Positions 36,667 through 48,899 of a DNA stretch of 64,000 bases are shown here, in pieces. The notes beneath the pieces are model-generated. The model ran no database searches and had not been told where the DNA came from. It saw only the letters and a list, made by a program, of their open reading frames with translations. How positions within the stretch are numbered: position 1 is the first letter of the stretch; every line of letters starts with the position of its first letter. The position numbers and the translations under genes are program-made. This DNA is from Saururus chinensis. Its lineage: Eukaryota > Streptophyta > Magnoliopsida > Piperales > Saururaceae. The stretch lies in contig CP141149.1 of the NCBI GenBank assembly GCA_035235625.1, positions 7,532,893-7,596,892 on the forward strand, in the 5' to 3' direction.

Positions 36667-37572
36667 ATGGCTGCAAGATCTACTGCCCTAGTTGTGCTTT
36701 TTGCTCTGCTTGCACTGGCTGCCACTACATCTGCAAATAATATGGAACAATGGCCCGGAATTGTGCCCAAATGCATGAAAGAATGCTTAACCAAATGCAG
36801 CGGGGGATCTGCAGTGGCAGGGTTACCCTGCCTTTTTTACTGCAGCACAACCCATGACTGTGGGAAGAGCATTGGTAATCTTTGAACGATTATGATTATA
36901 TTATTAGTAGTAGTAGTAGTAGTTATGCTAGTCAGCATCACCAACTGATTGTTTCGACAATACTAGGCAATTAATGAATCCCATTAATGCAAGATTTGTC
37001 AAGAGCAGCATGTTGCCAGCCTCGTGTCTGCTCAAATTGCGGCTCGAGCTCAATTAAATCGAGCCTATGCATAATTGAGTCTAGTTTCTATTTATATTTT
37101 TATTCAGAACATTTGGTATCACAAAAAAAAATGTTTTTTCAATTTTATCTCTTTTATCAAACTAGGAAAAACTTACCATGCACCTAGTGCAACTAGTAGT
37201 GCATATTATAACTATAAATGTACGAAATATGGTTGTCTAGCCTGCGCATGCAACTGCACATGAGGGTATCATAGCCTCGAAAATTTCTAACAGATGCCTT
37301 ATTCCTCTTCCCCCTCCCTACGTCACTATGGGCATTAAAATAGGGGGCAAACTTATGTCAATCCTGTCTAGGGTTTTCATTAACATATGCAACTGCACAT
37401 ACTAATTTGTTCATATGAAAATAATTGTAGTTTGAGACAATGGCATTCACTTATTCTTTCTTGTTTACCTTGTCCTATTTTTTCAGATCCACGTACCATG
37501 AGTTTGATCAAGGAATATGTTAGCAAAATGCCTGCTGCACCATCAAAGCCCGCGGTCCCACCTAAACATTGA
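36667..37572 (+). CDS. Small secreted cysteine-rich protein, two exons (thionin-/hairpinin-like)
   Basis: Exon 1 is 36667-36874 and exon 2 is 37487-37572, with a GT donor at 36875 and a TTTTTTCAG acceptor. Together they encode 97 residues in frame, ending at TGA 37570-37572. The start MAARSTALVVLFALLALAAT is a clear signal peptide, probably cleaved after Ala23. The mature part has six cysteines at 36, 40, 44, 55, 59 and 65. The spacing CX3CX3CX10CX3CX5C contains the CX3C-X10-CX3C signature of hairpin-fold plant peptides and is close to thionin-like proteins. The tail is proline/alanine/lysine-rich. It is probably secreted to the apoplast. A defence or signalling role is inference only. A TATA box lies upstream. 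This is the only host gene here that looks intact. Confidence 0.75.
36905..36923. repeat. (TAG)6 microsatellite in the intron
   Basis: Six TAG units in the first 50 bases of the intron of the cysteine-rich gene. Confidence 0.9.
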
Positions 37573-38818
37573 TACGAGGGAACTCCATGCATTTGTTGTT
37601 TTGTCCAAGCATTTCTTCTTTCCGGTGTGTTTGCATTTGCTTGTATATTTAATCATTTACTGTATACCAAACGAATGTGTTACATAAATACGCATTGTCA
37701 TGAATTCATTGATGCGTGAATTTTAATTTCACAAAATCTTCACGGGGAGTTTCCCATTCAAGGTACATTAATATCTAGTCATATTGCTGTGGAAGTTCTT
37801 GGGATAAGCTCAGGTCTATTGGCAGGACAATCAAATTGCCCAATTACAATAGATAATAATTAGTTCACAATAATAATGTGATTATTAATTATAAACTATC
37901 AATGAAAATTATTGAAATAGGTGACAAATAAAGGATGGCTCTGATGAGATTCATGTTGTCTAGACCTTCATCTCATCAGGTTTGGCCGTGGGATAGTCCT
38001 TTCTTCCCATCTCGTCGCCCTTTTTCTTTTGATACCCTTGAAGATGTTTTCCCTTATGCTGCCTCTATCTCATGGGATTGCTCGATCACTATTCATGGTG
38101 GAGGCTCCCCTTCATATTTTGGTTGTTGCCTCCTCCCATATAGCTGAACTTTCTCCTATTCATGTAACATTAAAATTGTATGTTGCACCTTAACCTCTAC
38201 AGATGAGGTTACAGATGATGTAAATGCATTTAATGTTAATTGGCATATTTCGTGGAAAAAGTTCTAAATTGATTTAAAAATCTAAGACCCATCTTAGATT
38301 ATAGAATGTTTAGGGGGTCTGAGTATGTCAAGATGACCCATAATGAATTAAAGATTGAAGACTTGATTTTTCATGATACTTCAACAAAACAAGCAACACA
38401 AGGAATTACATAAAGACATGTGATCTAGAGAAACATGGTTAAATAACTCTTGAAGTTGGTTCATATCATTATGAGAAGTCAAAAATAGTAAAAAAAAATT
38501 TAATTAATTTTTAAAATTCGTTAAAGTCAAACCTTTCACTGTTTATTTGACCTATTGAGCTATGACCTCTAAAACCTCAATAGTTGAACATTCGATCACT
38601 GTTAAGTTTCTTTGCTAAAAAAACATTATAACTAAAACATTTGACCAAAAAGTATGTCAACATACCTACCATTTATACACAAATGATTGAAATGCACAAT
38701 AGTTTATAAAACCTTCTATTTCAAGTCCAAATTTTTTAAAACTCTTGAACTGACTTAAGGATCCAATAATTATTTAAGTTTTTGCATCTATTTTGAGAGA
38801 GAGTGTGTGTGTGTGTGT
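37573..38818. other. 3' flank of the gene, no further gene seen
   Basis: AT-rich. A 70-codon frame at 37935-38147 has no recognisable motif. A GA/GT dinucleotide run at 38795-38818 adjoins the next LTR. Confidence 0.45.
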
Positions 38819-40616
38819 TGTCATGACCCAAGATTTTAGAAACTCATTTCATTAATCAAATAAAGAAAATGATTTTTAAAATTTTTTTATGTTAGTCATA
38901 CGACAAAATTATCTTAGGGAAGTGATCTACTTATTTTCAAACATATTCATATTCAAACCATCATAATATGTATATATGACAAGGTCAAATCACATCACAA
39001 ATACGCAAGGTCTTTCCCGAGTATATGTCATAAATTCATAGTACTCACAACCGTAAATAATTGGCACTCATGTGCCTAGGTTAAAATATAGACATTACTA
39101 AAAGTTTGCTAATAAAGATAAGAAGGCTTATATCAACTACTAGAGACTTGGATTGTCCTTTCCAAGCACAATGTTCCTAACCCGGCCATTTCTTCAGCAA
39201 ACTTGCGTCACATGGATGTTGAGAATATAAATATACTTAGTAAGATGACTAAACAAGTACTATAAAATTATAAAGTATTAGAATACACTACATCATCACA
39301 TGATACACAACTCATATAATTCATGATAAACATCAACATGATTGAGCATAAGTGAAGTAACATACTCAATTATAAATGTTTCCACATGATTACAAATCAA
39401 TTACGTGACCAAACTTGTGAATAGATTGCTCCATAAGTATAAGCCAAAAAGGTTCTCTATGATATAGTATCCACGTCTAGAAGTTTAACAACATCTCACT
39501 AGATCATGAACTACTCACAATATAACCTCAATTCTTCTAAATCCTGCCTCATCCATCCACGTCTCACTAGTCAATACGAATATGACTCTCAGGCTCTACA
39601 TAACTCCTATTCTTAGAGAGTAGAAAGACCATAATCCAATTTCATACTAAACCCTTCCGTTAAGTGGATAAATATTTCTCTTGAGGAGCCAACCAGACAT
39701 TATAACCCTCATTCCTTATGCGTCCTTAAACATTAGCCTCAGGGTGCAATCCATTATAAAGATTTTCATACACAAAGGGTATTCATACCCAAACATCAAC
39801 AGTCATATCATCACATACATGCTAAAAAATATTAATTCATGCTAAAAAGATCTATGTTAGCAATCCATTGCACGAATTTTCATAATTGAATTCTATGTTG
39901 TTATATTACATAATAATAGCCCGAATTCAATGTTACTTACTCTTAAGCTCCAAACGTAATACCACATACACATATATATACGGAACAAAATATAAGGTAA
40001 TTATAATGAACAACTCGATTTTTCTTTTCCACAAAAACAAGTAGAAACCGCGGAAAAAATCCAGGTCATTACAAAAACCATTGTGCGTTAGCAGCAACAC
40101 ATGCCAGCTCATGTGTTAGTGCTAATGCATGCGCGGTAGGCCATGGCTAGCAACAACAGTGAGTCAACACTGCTGATTCCTGACACAAAATAGCTTTTTT
40201 TATTTTTTTTAAAATTCCCTTTTTAAATAATAACAAAATGTTAAAACTTTAAATAGGCATAATTCCCTACCCCAAACTTGGAATTGCGCTTTCTTGGTGT
40301 TGTTCGACTTATATCGATGAGCCCTTCAAAACAAGACCACACAAGGGTATAGTTCTTGCTAATTTAAAGTGGGCCCTGCCTATGACATGCTTCTCAAGGT
40401 AGTAGGCTACTATCCTAGTGTCTAATTGACGTGTTCTTGGGCTTGATATATTTGTCTCTCTAAGCCCTATCAAATATCTTAAGGCTCCTCTAAATGAATC
40501 AAGCTTAAAGTGTTTTAATTTTAAGAAAAACCGTTATTGGCCCCTAAAACTCGCTAATGGGCCAAATCGTTTAAATTTTAAAACATTGAAATTCAGGAGT
40601 GTTACAATTACCAATG
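38819..40616 (-). mobile_element. Ty3/gypsy (Tekay/Del-like) LTR, minus orientation
   Basis: Bounded by TGTCATGACCC and AGGAGTGTTACA. Read on minus it begins TGTAACACTCC and contains GGGCTCAT, then ACCAAGAAAGCGCAA, as in the solo LTR at 12779-14481. Flanking 5-mers (TGTGT and ATTAC) do not match, so either the insertion site was rearranged or this is one end of a longer element. Confidence 0.75.
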
Positions 40617-41370
40617 GGTTCAAAACTGCACTTGAAAATGGTTTCAAGCAGTTTCATGTGTTCATTATGCGCAAGAGTCAGTTAATTCTCCCTCATATAA
40701 ATATCTAAGATAATCCTTGACCCAAATCACTTGGATCCTTTGAATTTAGAAATGAGGCAGAGGACTAGGGCATGTGGAGTATGGAGAAGAAGGGGAGAAG
40801 ACAAAATTTGTGAAGACATTTGCATTGGTGTATGAAAAGAGGTTGGATTACTAACCTGATTTGGTTTGGAAATGCATATATGAGTTGGATTATGGCTTCT
40901 CTTGACATAAAAGCATGTATAAGAAGATTATCTGTGATATTCTTTCATGATAACATTGAAGAATTATGCTTCTATGTTTAATGATGATTCGATTATGAAA
41001 ATCATTATTTAACATTATCAGAAGATGATATATGTGAAAATATATCTTATAACATGCTTTTGTGGGAATTTTAGGAATCTAGGATAGTCTCTAATATTTC
41101 TTCTTGAACGCCGGCATGAACACTAACACATCGGTGATGTCAGCAAGGAAAAGACAAAGATAATAATACTAACTGACATGCATCAACTCATCAGTGAGAA
41201 ACCAGTCAGTCATTGGCTATGAAGTGGATGCTTTGGTGAGGTGCCAACAAGGAAGGATGTTTTATGTAAACCCACTGTCGGTGAGGGTTCGACATGTTGA
41301 TGGCCACCATTGGGGCATCAAGGACTAGCCGACATGTGGGTGAGTTTACCGATAGTAAGTATTGGGTACT
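40617..41370 (+). mobile_element. Gypsy LTR fragment related to 8667-9399
   Basis: Shares AAACTGCACTTGAAAA, CTCATATAAATATC, CTTGGATCCTTT and GAGGTTGGATTA blocks with 8667-9399. From about 41090 it carries degenerate CGGTGAGTTTACCGAT-type units like those tandemly repeated at 46599-47035. Its 5' end is cut by the LTR at 38819-40616 and its 3' end is not resolved. Confidence 0.6.
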
Positions 41371-44330
41371 TTTTTAACATGAATTATAGAGAGGTTTCGC
41401 ATAAATTAAACCTTTCGCGTAGAAAAAGTGTTTTCGTAAGTCAAGGCTTTGGTGCATAAAATAAAGCTTTGACGTACGATGGGAGGCTTCGGTGTGAAAA
41501 GGGTGGGCCAGAGGTTTATTAGCATTTGGGCGCGTTAGAGGCGGCGTGGCGTGTGTATGGGAGCGGCAGCGGGTAAAAAGAGATGCTGAGGTGTAAATAA
41601 ATTGAAAAGCATATAAATGAATAGTAGATCACGACCCACTATTCATTCCAGAAACTCCAGAGAGAAATTTAAGTCTGGGAAGAAAAACGAGGGCTTTTCC
41701 GGACCCTCCGTCGCTCCTCCTCCATCGTCAAAATCCACCGTTTCTTGCTAGATCTCACTTCACCCGGCCTCCATGAGTCTGGTGGTACCGACTAGAGCTT
41801 CCGCCGTCACCTCCTTGCTCCTCCTCGTGCTACCGGATTTTGGCTCAGTTTTCACCCTTTTGGTTGCTTGGAGCGTCGGGGCTTTGTTTGGTGGCTGTCG
41901 TGCACCATTTCTGGCCCGCCACCACCTTTCCACCCCTCCTCCAGTCTGAGGCTTCCTCCCCACACCCTTCTTTCTCCTCTCCGACCTTCCTCCCATCCAC
42001 CGTCCCCTGTTTTTGCACCCAAAAACTCACACCGGGAAGCAAAAACCTTGCTGTCCGGTGGTCATGTGGCCTTGCCGGCGGCTGTGGCTGGCCACCATCG
42101 CCTTGTTTCTCCTCCTCCTCACCTCTCTACCTTAAATCACGCCCCTCCAGCCCTTGTACGTGGGTTTCGGCCTCCGGAACAATGATTGCCGACCTGTACC
42201 CGAGACGTTTCCGGCTTTTGACGGTTCGCCATGATCTTCTGGTGATCAAGTGTGGAGCTAGATGTCGCATGTGATTTGGGTTTACAAATCAGCATGGTTG
42301 GGTGTAGTGTCCACCCATGATCGCCTCTTGGGCAGCAGCAACAGGAGGCATGAAGATCGACGGGCATTGAATCGGGACCGGACCATTCATCGCATAAAAC
42401 CCTGGCAAGCCTACGACACATTTGAACTCAGGGGCAGCTCGTTAATAGAAAGTGACGCTTGGGTTCAACGAATTTGCCACTGACACCGCCTCAGTTGTGC
42501 ACCCCGACAACATTTGTACACCCGGAAAGCGAGGTAGGGGGCTTTGAATTTGTAATTCTATCGTAGCGTGCTTGGTATGTTAGAATGCATGCTAGGGTCA
42601 ATTTAATTACATGCTTCATAACGCATAATGCTATGGATATCACGTGTAATGGTATGATATTAGCTTATACAAATGCTAATTAAATGACATGTTATTGGCT
42701 TGGCAAATGAGGGATTGTACACATTTGCAGTGTAAGCATTTGCATGCTAGTAAGATCATTTATCTGCATGCTTTAGGCACATGTTGGATGTGCTATAATT
42801 GTAGGTAGTGTTTGGTTAGTTTTGTGTGGTTTGATATGCGCAATGGTGGATGTTTATATCAATAGCATCGATAAGTGTACGCTTGATAGGCTAAAATTAG
42901 TTTGGATTGGATCAGGCTTTGATGCAATGAGTGGAAAGCTTTAGAGTTCTTGAAGCAAACAAACTTAGTTTCGAGTTTACTAGTTGATAGTATGATTTCA
43001 GAGGAAAATTACATGACTATAAAGTATTTAATTCAAACTGGAATATCAAGTAAAACTAAAATGTTAACCTTGTGAGTTTGAGACTTTAGTAGTTAGACGG
43101 ATTAAGTTCTGTAGTTGAGCTAGCCGATGATTAATCGGCTAAGCACTTCTCATGTCTAGCCATGGTGTGTATCCTACAGGAGTTTGTCTGTGTGCTATAT
43201 TTAAGCCCAGACGTTTGATGCTATATTGAAAGCACTATATGTTTCTGCCCAAAAGTGGCATTGTATGAATTTTTGCCCAAGAGTGGCATTGGCACTATAA
43301 GACCCTAAAGTATGGGCGATTGTATGACCCTAATGTGTGGCCGTTTATGTTTGCGCGCTTAGGTAAGTAGTATACATGTTTGATCCTGTGCCCCATGAGC
43401 ATAGGTGTACCTTGCCTTCGGAAAAGTCCATGGCGTCTTGTACTCTCCGGAGGTTAAGGTGACGCCCCAGTGGCATTCCTTTCCATCGACGTTGGAGCTA
43501 ATTAGCTTGATAATGAGCTTTAGGTGTCGATCGTAAGTATATGTGTTGAGTAAGACTGTAAGAGCAGGACAGTAAGTGTATGTATATGCGTAGGATTGTG
43601 TGCTAAGATGGAACGAACATGAGTTCGTGATATGTGTATGGTTATGAGCATCATATTTTGAGAGACTTTGATTGTCATGTTTTGTTGCTTCATGTTATGT
43701 TTCATGAAGGCAACTACATTTAGGCTTACAAGTTCATTGTTTAGAAATCCCCTACTGGGTATTTTCTACTGAGTATGAAAATACTCACTTTCCCTCTACT
43801 GAATTTTAGATCCTCTAGTGACTTCTACGGGTCCCAGCACGAGAGCTTCATAGGCGGGACTTAGTTTTGGAGGAGAGGATAGACTTATGGACTTCAGGTC
43901 AATTTTTGACTGTTTAGTTTCTTTTGTTTAGTTATGCCACGATCTGATGTAAATTTTGAGTATACATGTATTGGGCGAGTTGAGAGCTTATGCATGTATT
44001 ATTTTGGACTTGTATATGGAATGTTTATATTGGGACTGTTATCGGACTTGTACTCTGCTATGCCTGGGAGATGTGTATTCAAGCCCATGGCCATGGCACT
44101 CGTGCTTTTATGTGTGTTTGTTTGATCTCATGCCCAGGTGTTTAGTCGGTGCGTTTTGATGATTTAAAAGAAAGTTTTAGGTTGTGTGATTTTAAATTGA
44201 TGATGTGAGAAATATAAAATGTTTTAACAAGTTTCGATTTTTATCAATTTTCACAAAATATAGCCCTTATATTGCAAAAATTTTTCATGAAATTTACTAG
44301 AAAATGGTTTGAAAAACCCGGGGCGTGACA
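41371..44330 (+). mobile_element. Gypsy LTR with CpG-rich leader, plus orientation
   Basis: Ends CCCGGGGCGTGACA at 44330, with the family block CTACTGAGTATGAAAATACTCAC (in two parts near 43765). A TATAAATG box lies near 41610, followed by a GC-rich leader (41640-42500) that creates several chance open frames on both strands. The 5' boundary was not found and could lie anywhere between about 41080 and 41560. No primer site follows the 3' end. Confidence 0.6.
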
Positions 44331-44599
44331 ATTTTTCAGCTATCAGATGCATTCCATGTGGCGTGCATCTAATGGTCACATTTTTCTATTTAAGGGATGG
44401 GGGAGGAAGCTTTTCATTCCATCATTCTTCTCCTTTTCTGAACTCTACCTGCTGTCAAACTTCTAAACCCTATTTGTAGGTTTTTTCTAGTCCAATTTCT
44501 TCTGTTCAAAAACCGTTCCTAACTAATTAGAGGGGTCCATTTTTTAGGTACGCTACTCTAATGGGGGAAATGGCCCAAGTTAAGTCCATTTTTTAAGTT
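44331..44599 (+). mobile_element. Fragment of another LTR promoter region
   Basis: CTATTTAAGGGATGG followed by a TTCATTCC...CTTCTCC pyrimidine-rich leader, as in LTR promoters. No termini. Confidence 0.35.
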
Positions 44600-45611
44600 C
44601 TCTACCTGCAGTTTTTGTGAGTTGCAAAAACTTACAAAAACAACATCAAAATTTGTACACAAGAAAATTAAGTCCAAACATATATTAATCATTAAAAACC
44701 ATGATTAGTAACATAATTACTGGTATTAATGCTATAAAACTTCAACAAGCAAAAACCCCTTACCTTTGAATAACATAGAATAATTTCTATCTCCTCCCTT
44801 TTTCTAATAATCCCTATCGAAAAATTATGATTCATTAACCCTAAGCTTAAACTACAATTTTCTACCAAATTAAGGCTCAAAACTACATTAGCGAGGAAAT
44901 TCATGTATTTCCTTGTCCAATGGATTCTAAACAATAATCACAAGGTTTTGAATCAAAAGAGAGGATCTAGATCTCTACAACTTGGATAAATAGAAATGAT
45001 TTTTAGGGATTTCAATAGAAGAAGACATGGAGATTGAGAATATGTAAAAATAATTATTAAATTAACCAAAAACTTAAGGAATTATGAAGGAGAATCAATT
45101 TGACTCACCTTGAGATATAGCTTGGGAAAATTCTCTAAATTTTAGCAATCATAAAATAAGAGAGTAGGCCATCTATGGCTATTCATACTATTTTAAGTAA
45201 GTGGGATTTTATGGGCCTATTTAAGGAACAAAGTGAAGTTTTTCAAGATTTTTTCTTAAATAGACATGACTAAGCTCAAGCCCACTTGGCAACCAAAAAA
45301 GGACTACAACCAAGGAGTTGATGGGTGATGATGAGTAGAGTCATGGGTCCCAGGGTAGGCTACTTCTCACTACAAGCAAAATTTACTGAAATTACTTCAA
45401 ATTTGTAGTAAACTCGTGATTTATGCTAAGCACCAATGCCCTCCATAAGTGCTAGGAGAACCATGTATACCACAATTCAAACATAACCCCCAACGGGCTG
45501 GGCCCACTAATTCTCTAGACAAATTCAAAATAATTCTAATAAAATTACTAATTACATCACACCATTAACAAAATTGAGACAAACAAAATTCTAAAATTTG
45601 GGGATCTTGCA
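44600..45611 (-). mobile_element. Ty3/gypsy 3' LTR, minus orientation (copy of 6572-7500)
   Basis: Read on minus it begins TGCAAGATCCCC at 45611, just after a purine tract (TTAGGTGGGTAGGA), and follows 6572-7500 through the whole alignable length. It lies directly downstream of a pol tail on the same strand, so it is the 3' LTR of that element. The far end near 44600 is approximate. Confidence 0.75.
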
Positions 45612-45649
45612 TCCTACCCACCTAATGGAAATTTTGTCCCCAAAATTCA

Positions 45650-45836
45650 TTATTGCCTGATGGTGAATAGATGTGGGAAATTAATTTTAGCTTCATCTTC
45701 ACTCTCCAATGCTACTTTATCCACGTTGTGATTTTGCCGAAGGACTTTCACCAACTGATTCCCCTTGGTTATGGGCATCTTTTCCTTCCTATCGAAAATA
45801 TGCGTTGGAGTCTTGATATATGTAAGGTCTGTAGCA
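45650..45836 (-). pseudogene. Ty3/gypsy pol tail (chromodomain end)
   Basis: Minus strand: LRDLTYIKTPTHIFDRKEKM, VLRQNHNVDKVAL, SEDEAKINFPHLFTI, then a stop at 45650-45652. This is the best preserved of the three copies and shows that 3462-3744 and 6305-6571 are the same module. It is truncated upstream of the chromodomain tail. Confidence 0.8.
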
Positions 45837-45869
45837 CTTCATATTTTGATAAAATTATTAGTCATTGGT

Positions 45870-48175
45870 GACCCATTGACACATCAATGGACTTGCAGAT
45901 TGAACTCAAAAAAATACCATTGGTAGACTCATCAATGTATCGATAGAAGCTCAGATGGTAACTGCATGCATGTAGTTACTCCATAATACAAACCAGTTAA
46001 TCAGTTTTAGATTTTGTTGGTAGTTATGATAATATTTAAGGCTTAGGAAAGGAGTGAGAAAAAAAAGGAGTCCAAAGGGAGACTTGCAGCCAAAGAATAG
46101 AGTAGCGACAACCATGAGTGAGGTGAACACCGGATAATCAAGTGACTCTCGCATTTCAAGGTCAGATGGCTTTAAGAACTTAAGATCTTCTCAAATTGAT
46201 GTAGTTTTGAATTTTCTTTAAGATTTTCATGATTTGTGTTGAATATAATGTCAATTTAAGTGAAGCTTGTGTGATTCACAATCTCCTGAGTCAAATTCAT
46301 GGTTTTTAATCTACTGGGGAGTAAAACCATAGTTTGGGTCAATGATTTTTTTTTATGTGAAAGATTTTCAATAGCTATGGTTTTCCAAAACTAAAGAGAT
46401 CGTATGAGCATGATTCTAATCATCGGTGAAGTTACAAACGGTTCAATGGTGATATAGAGGAAAGGAATAAGATGAATAATACTTAGGCATGTATGAACAT
46501 GTTGTAGGCATGTAATTTTTGGTCATTGGCAGTGTGAACGACGCATCGACAAGGCATCAGTAAGAATGACACAATTGTGTTGTTCCACTATTGGTAGAGT
46601 TCGGTGTATTGGTTAACTCACAATGTTTATTAGTGAGGGTGCTTACTGGTCTATAAAGTCAATCATAGAGATTTATATCTTTGTCGGTGATAGTCGACAT
46701 GTCAATGAATTCACCGATGGTTATTGGTGAGGGTGCCAACCTCTTAGTGAATTTACCAATGAAGATTAACATATATGTTGGTAATAGTCTATGCGTCGGT
46801 GAACTCACTGATGGTTACTGTAAGGGTACCAACCTGTCCACAAGGTCATCGATGGATTCAATTAATTAGAATTGATGCATTAGTGAACTCACCAATAGTT
46901 ATTGGCGAGGTCATCAACTTTTCCATGAGGTTACTGATGGTCCTTAGATTCACTATCGGTAGGATTTGATGTGTTGATGAGTTCATAGATGGTCATTGGT
47001 GGGATCATCGACATGTCGTCATATCTACCAATGGAATATTATGATTTTAGATTTTATTAGGATTATAGCTAATGTATGTTATCATATTTATAATTAATAT
47101 TGTATGGTTTTTTTATGTGATATGTGATGTACATGAAAGATTCTTTATAAATATACTACTTAAGGGTTAGAATCCCCAATGCATGTGTATGAGAATATTG
47201 ATTGTGATGAATATATACCTAAAAGACAATTCATACGGCAAACAAGGTCATAGGAACCTTGGGTGCCTTGGCTCCAAAAGTGAGTCGTTAGCCACGTCAA
47301 TGGAGAGTTGTTGGTATGATTTAGGACCAAAGTCTTCTGTCTCTCTAAAAATAGGAGTTATGTGGAACTACTTTTGTATCCCGGGAGTCATACTCGAATG
47401 GACTATAGCATTAAAAGATATTTGTTCCTGCACAACACAAAACATTTGGCTTTGATGATCATGAAAAGTTAGAATCTCAACACTAGGTTCCATGAGCCCT
47501 AGTGAGGCATTACTTCATAACATGGAGCAAACTTTATAGCACTGAAATCATGATGTGATGGCCCAATATCTAGGGGTGCGAAACTCCTAGATGAGGTCAT
47601 CATATCTAAAGAAACTTCAGGAAGGGTTTGACTTACAAATGGAATGATTAATATGATAGGTATGTATTTTTCATATACTAATCAATCAACTAGTTTTCTA
47701 AAGAGAATTCCATGGTATGTTGATCGAACATTTACGATTCTTTACTATTGCTATCTCAATAAGTATTCATATTTACTCAAAATCCTTTGTGGTCTCGAAG
47801 GTATGTGAAGATCATAGTTGTAGTAAGATTTACTTTACATTTTGGAGATACTTTAGCTAGGTTTGATTTAGGCACATTAGTCATTTCGCTTTCATTGGTT
47901 TAGATGTTGTTAACAAAGCATTGTGAACATGTGGGTCATGTGAATATTTCAATGTAATAGTTAAATAAATCTTTATTAGAGTTATTATTATCACAATCAA
48001 ATGATTGTGAAGACTGATGATACTTATGCCTCCAATTCTTTATTTTAATGACTTATTTTGTATGTTTTTACTATTGCAACAAACAAGATGGACATATGAG
48101 ATTTATTTTCTTTTCAAAAGAAGGAAAAAAATGTGTTTCACAAAAAATTTATACGTGAAAATTGGGGGTGTGACA
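45870..48175 (+). mobile_element. Gypsy 5' LTR with 94-bp tandem repeats
   Basis: The 3' end is GGGGGTGTGACA at 48175, and a Met-tRNA primer-site variant starts three bases later. Its middle part aligns with 55850-57120. A TATTTAAGG box lies near 46035. The 5' terminus is approximate because no TG could be fixed. Confidence 0.65.
46599..47035 (+). repeat. 94-bp tandem repeat array in the LTR
   Basis: Units start at 46599, 46693, 46787, 46871 and 46964, spaced 94, 94, 84 and 93. Each holds a variant of GTCGGTGAACTCACTGATGG, then TTATTGGTGAGGGTGCCAAC. The last unit is partial. Degenerate single copies occur in related LTRs near 8870, 41100 and 56400. Confidence 0.85.
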
Positions 48176-48178
48176 ACT

Positions 48179-48190
48179 TGGTATCAAAGA
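48179..48190 (+). other. Primer-binding site variant (initiator Met-tRNA)
   Basis: TGGTATCAAAGA, versus canonical TGGTATCAGAGC, three bases after the LTR end. Confidence 0.75.
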
Positions 48191-48427
48191 GATTCACAAG
48201 ATAACTTCACAAGTTGTCTGTTAAGATGTATTAACTAATGGAGGGATGGTTGGGGAAAACTAATTATTAAGTACTAGAATTTTCTTTTGTGATAGAATAG
48301 GATAGTTCAAACCAAGAATTAGGTACAACAGGCAAATGCCAGATTTGTTGAGGATGAAGCAAGAGTTAACTAAAGAAGGGAACAAAACCTCCTTAGAGAC
48401 AAACCACCCACCCCAACTTATGTAGAA

Positions 48428-48631
48428 TTGGATCAAAAAGAGGAACCGGAGGGGGAAGATCTAGAATAAGATCCAAAAGAAGATATGAAGGAGGAGGATT
48501 TGGAAGAAGACCTAGACGAAGAGTTTCCCTTTGATTTGAGTAATTTAGAGGTAGAAGATTTTAGCGATGCTTCTATCATCACTATAGAGTCTAGTTGCCC
48601 ACTAGAGTTTGTCTCTTCTAGCGATGAATAA
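48428..48631 (+). pseudogene. Acidic gag N-terminal remnant
   Basis: With one internal TAA, the plus frame reads LDQKEEPEGEDLE, stop, DPKEDMKEEDLEEDLDEEFP and then SNLEVEDFSDASIITIESS, ending at TAA 48629-48631. Tekay-type gag proteins often start with such glutamate/aspartate-rich repeats. It is downstream of the primer site at 48179, as expected. No CCHC knuckle or pol was found after it. Confidence 0.55.
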
Positions 48632-48899
48632 TAGAATGATGAAAATTGAATTTTGGCATAGAAGGGAATAGGTACAAATTTTTTTTTATATAATCTTATA
48701 ATTTTATGCATGATTTAATATGCTTGTGAATGATATTGCAATGTTAGAAAATTGTTTTTATCGAAGGATTATACATTTCAAAAGAAAATGATTTTTCATT
48801 TCATTGTTTTGTTCAAAAAATTACATAATTAAAGAAAATGTGTAAAGTAGTTAACCTAAGGGCATGGAGGATATGGAGGAAAATCTATTCCTAATCGGG

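Noticed and set aside
37935-38147. 70-codon frame downstream of the cysteine-rich gene
   Set aside because: No motif, no signal or splice context, and isolated in AT-rich sequence.
38819-40616. Solo LTR with target duplication
   Set aside because: The 5-mers on the two sides (TGTGT, ATTAC) do not match, so it is listed only as an LTR.
41760-42483. Overlapping open frames of 60-144 codons on both strands
   Set aside because: They lie in the GC-rich leader of an LTR, overlap in several frames and have no known motif.
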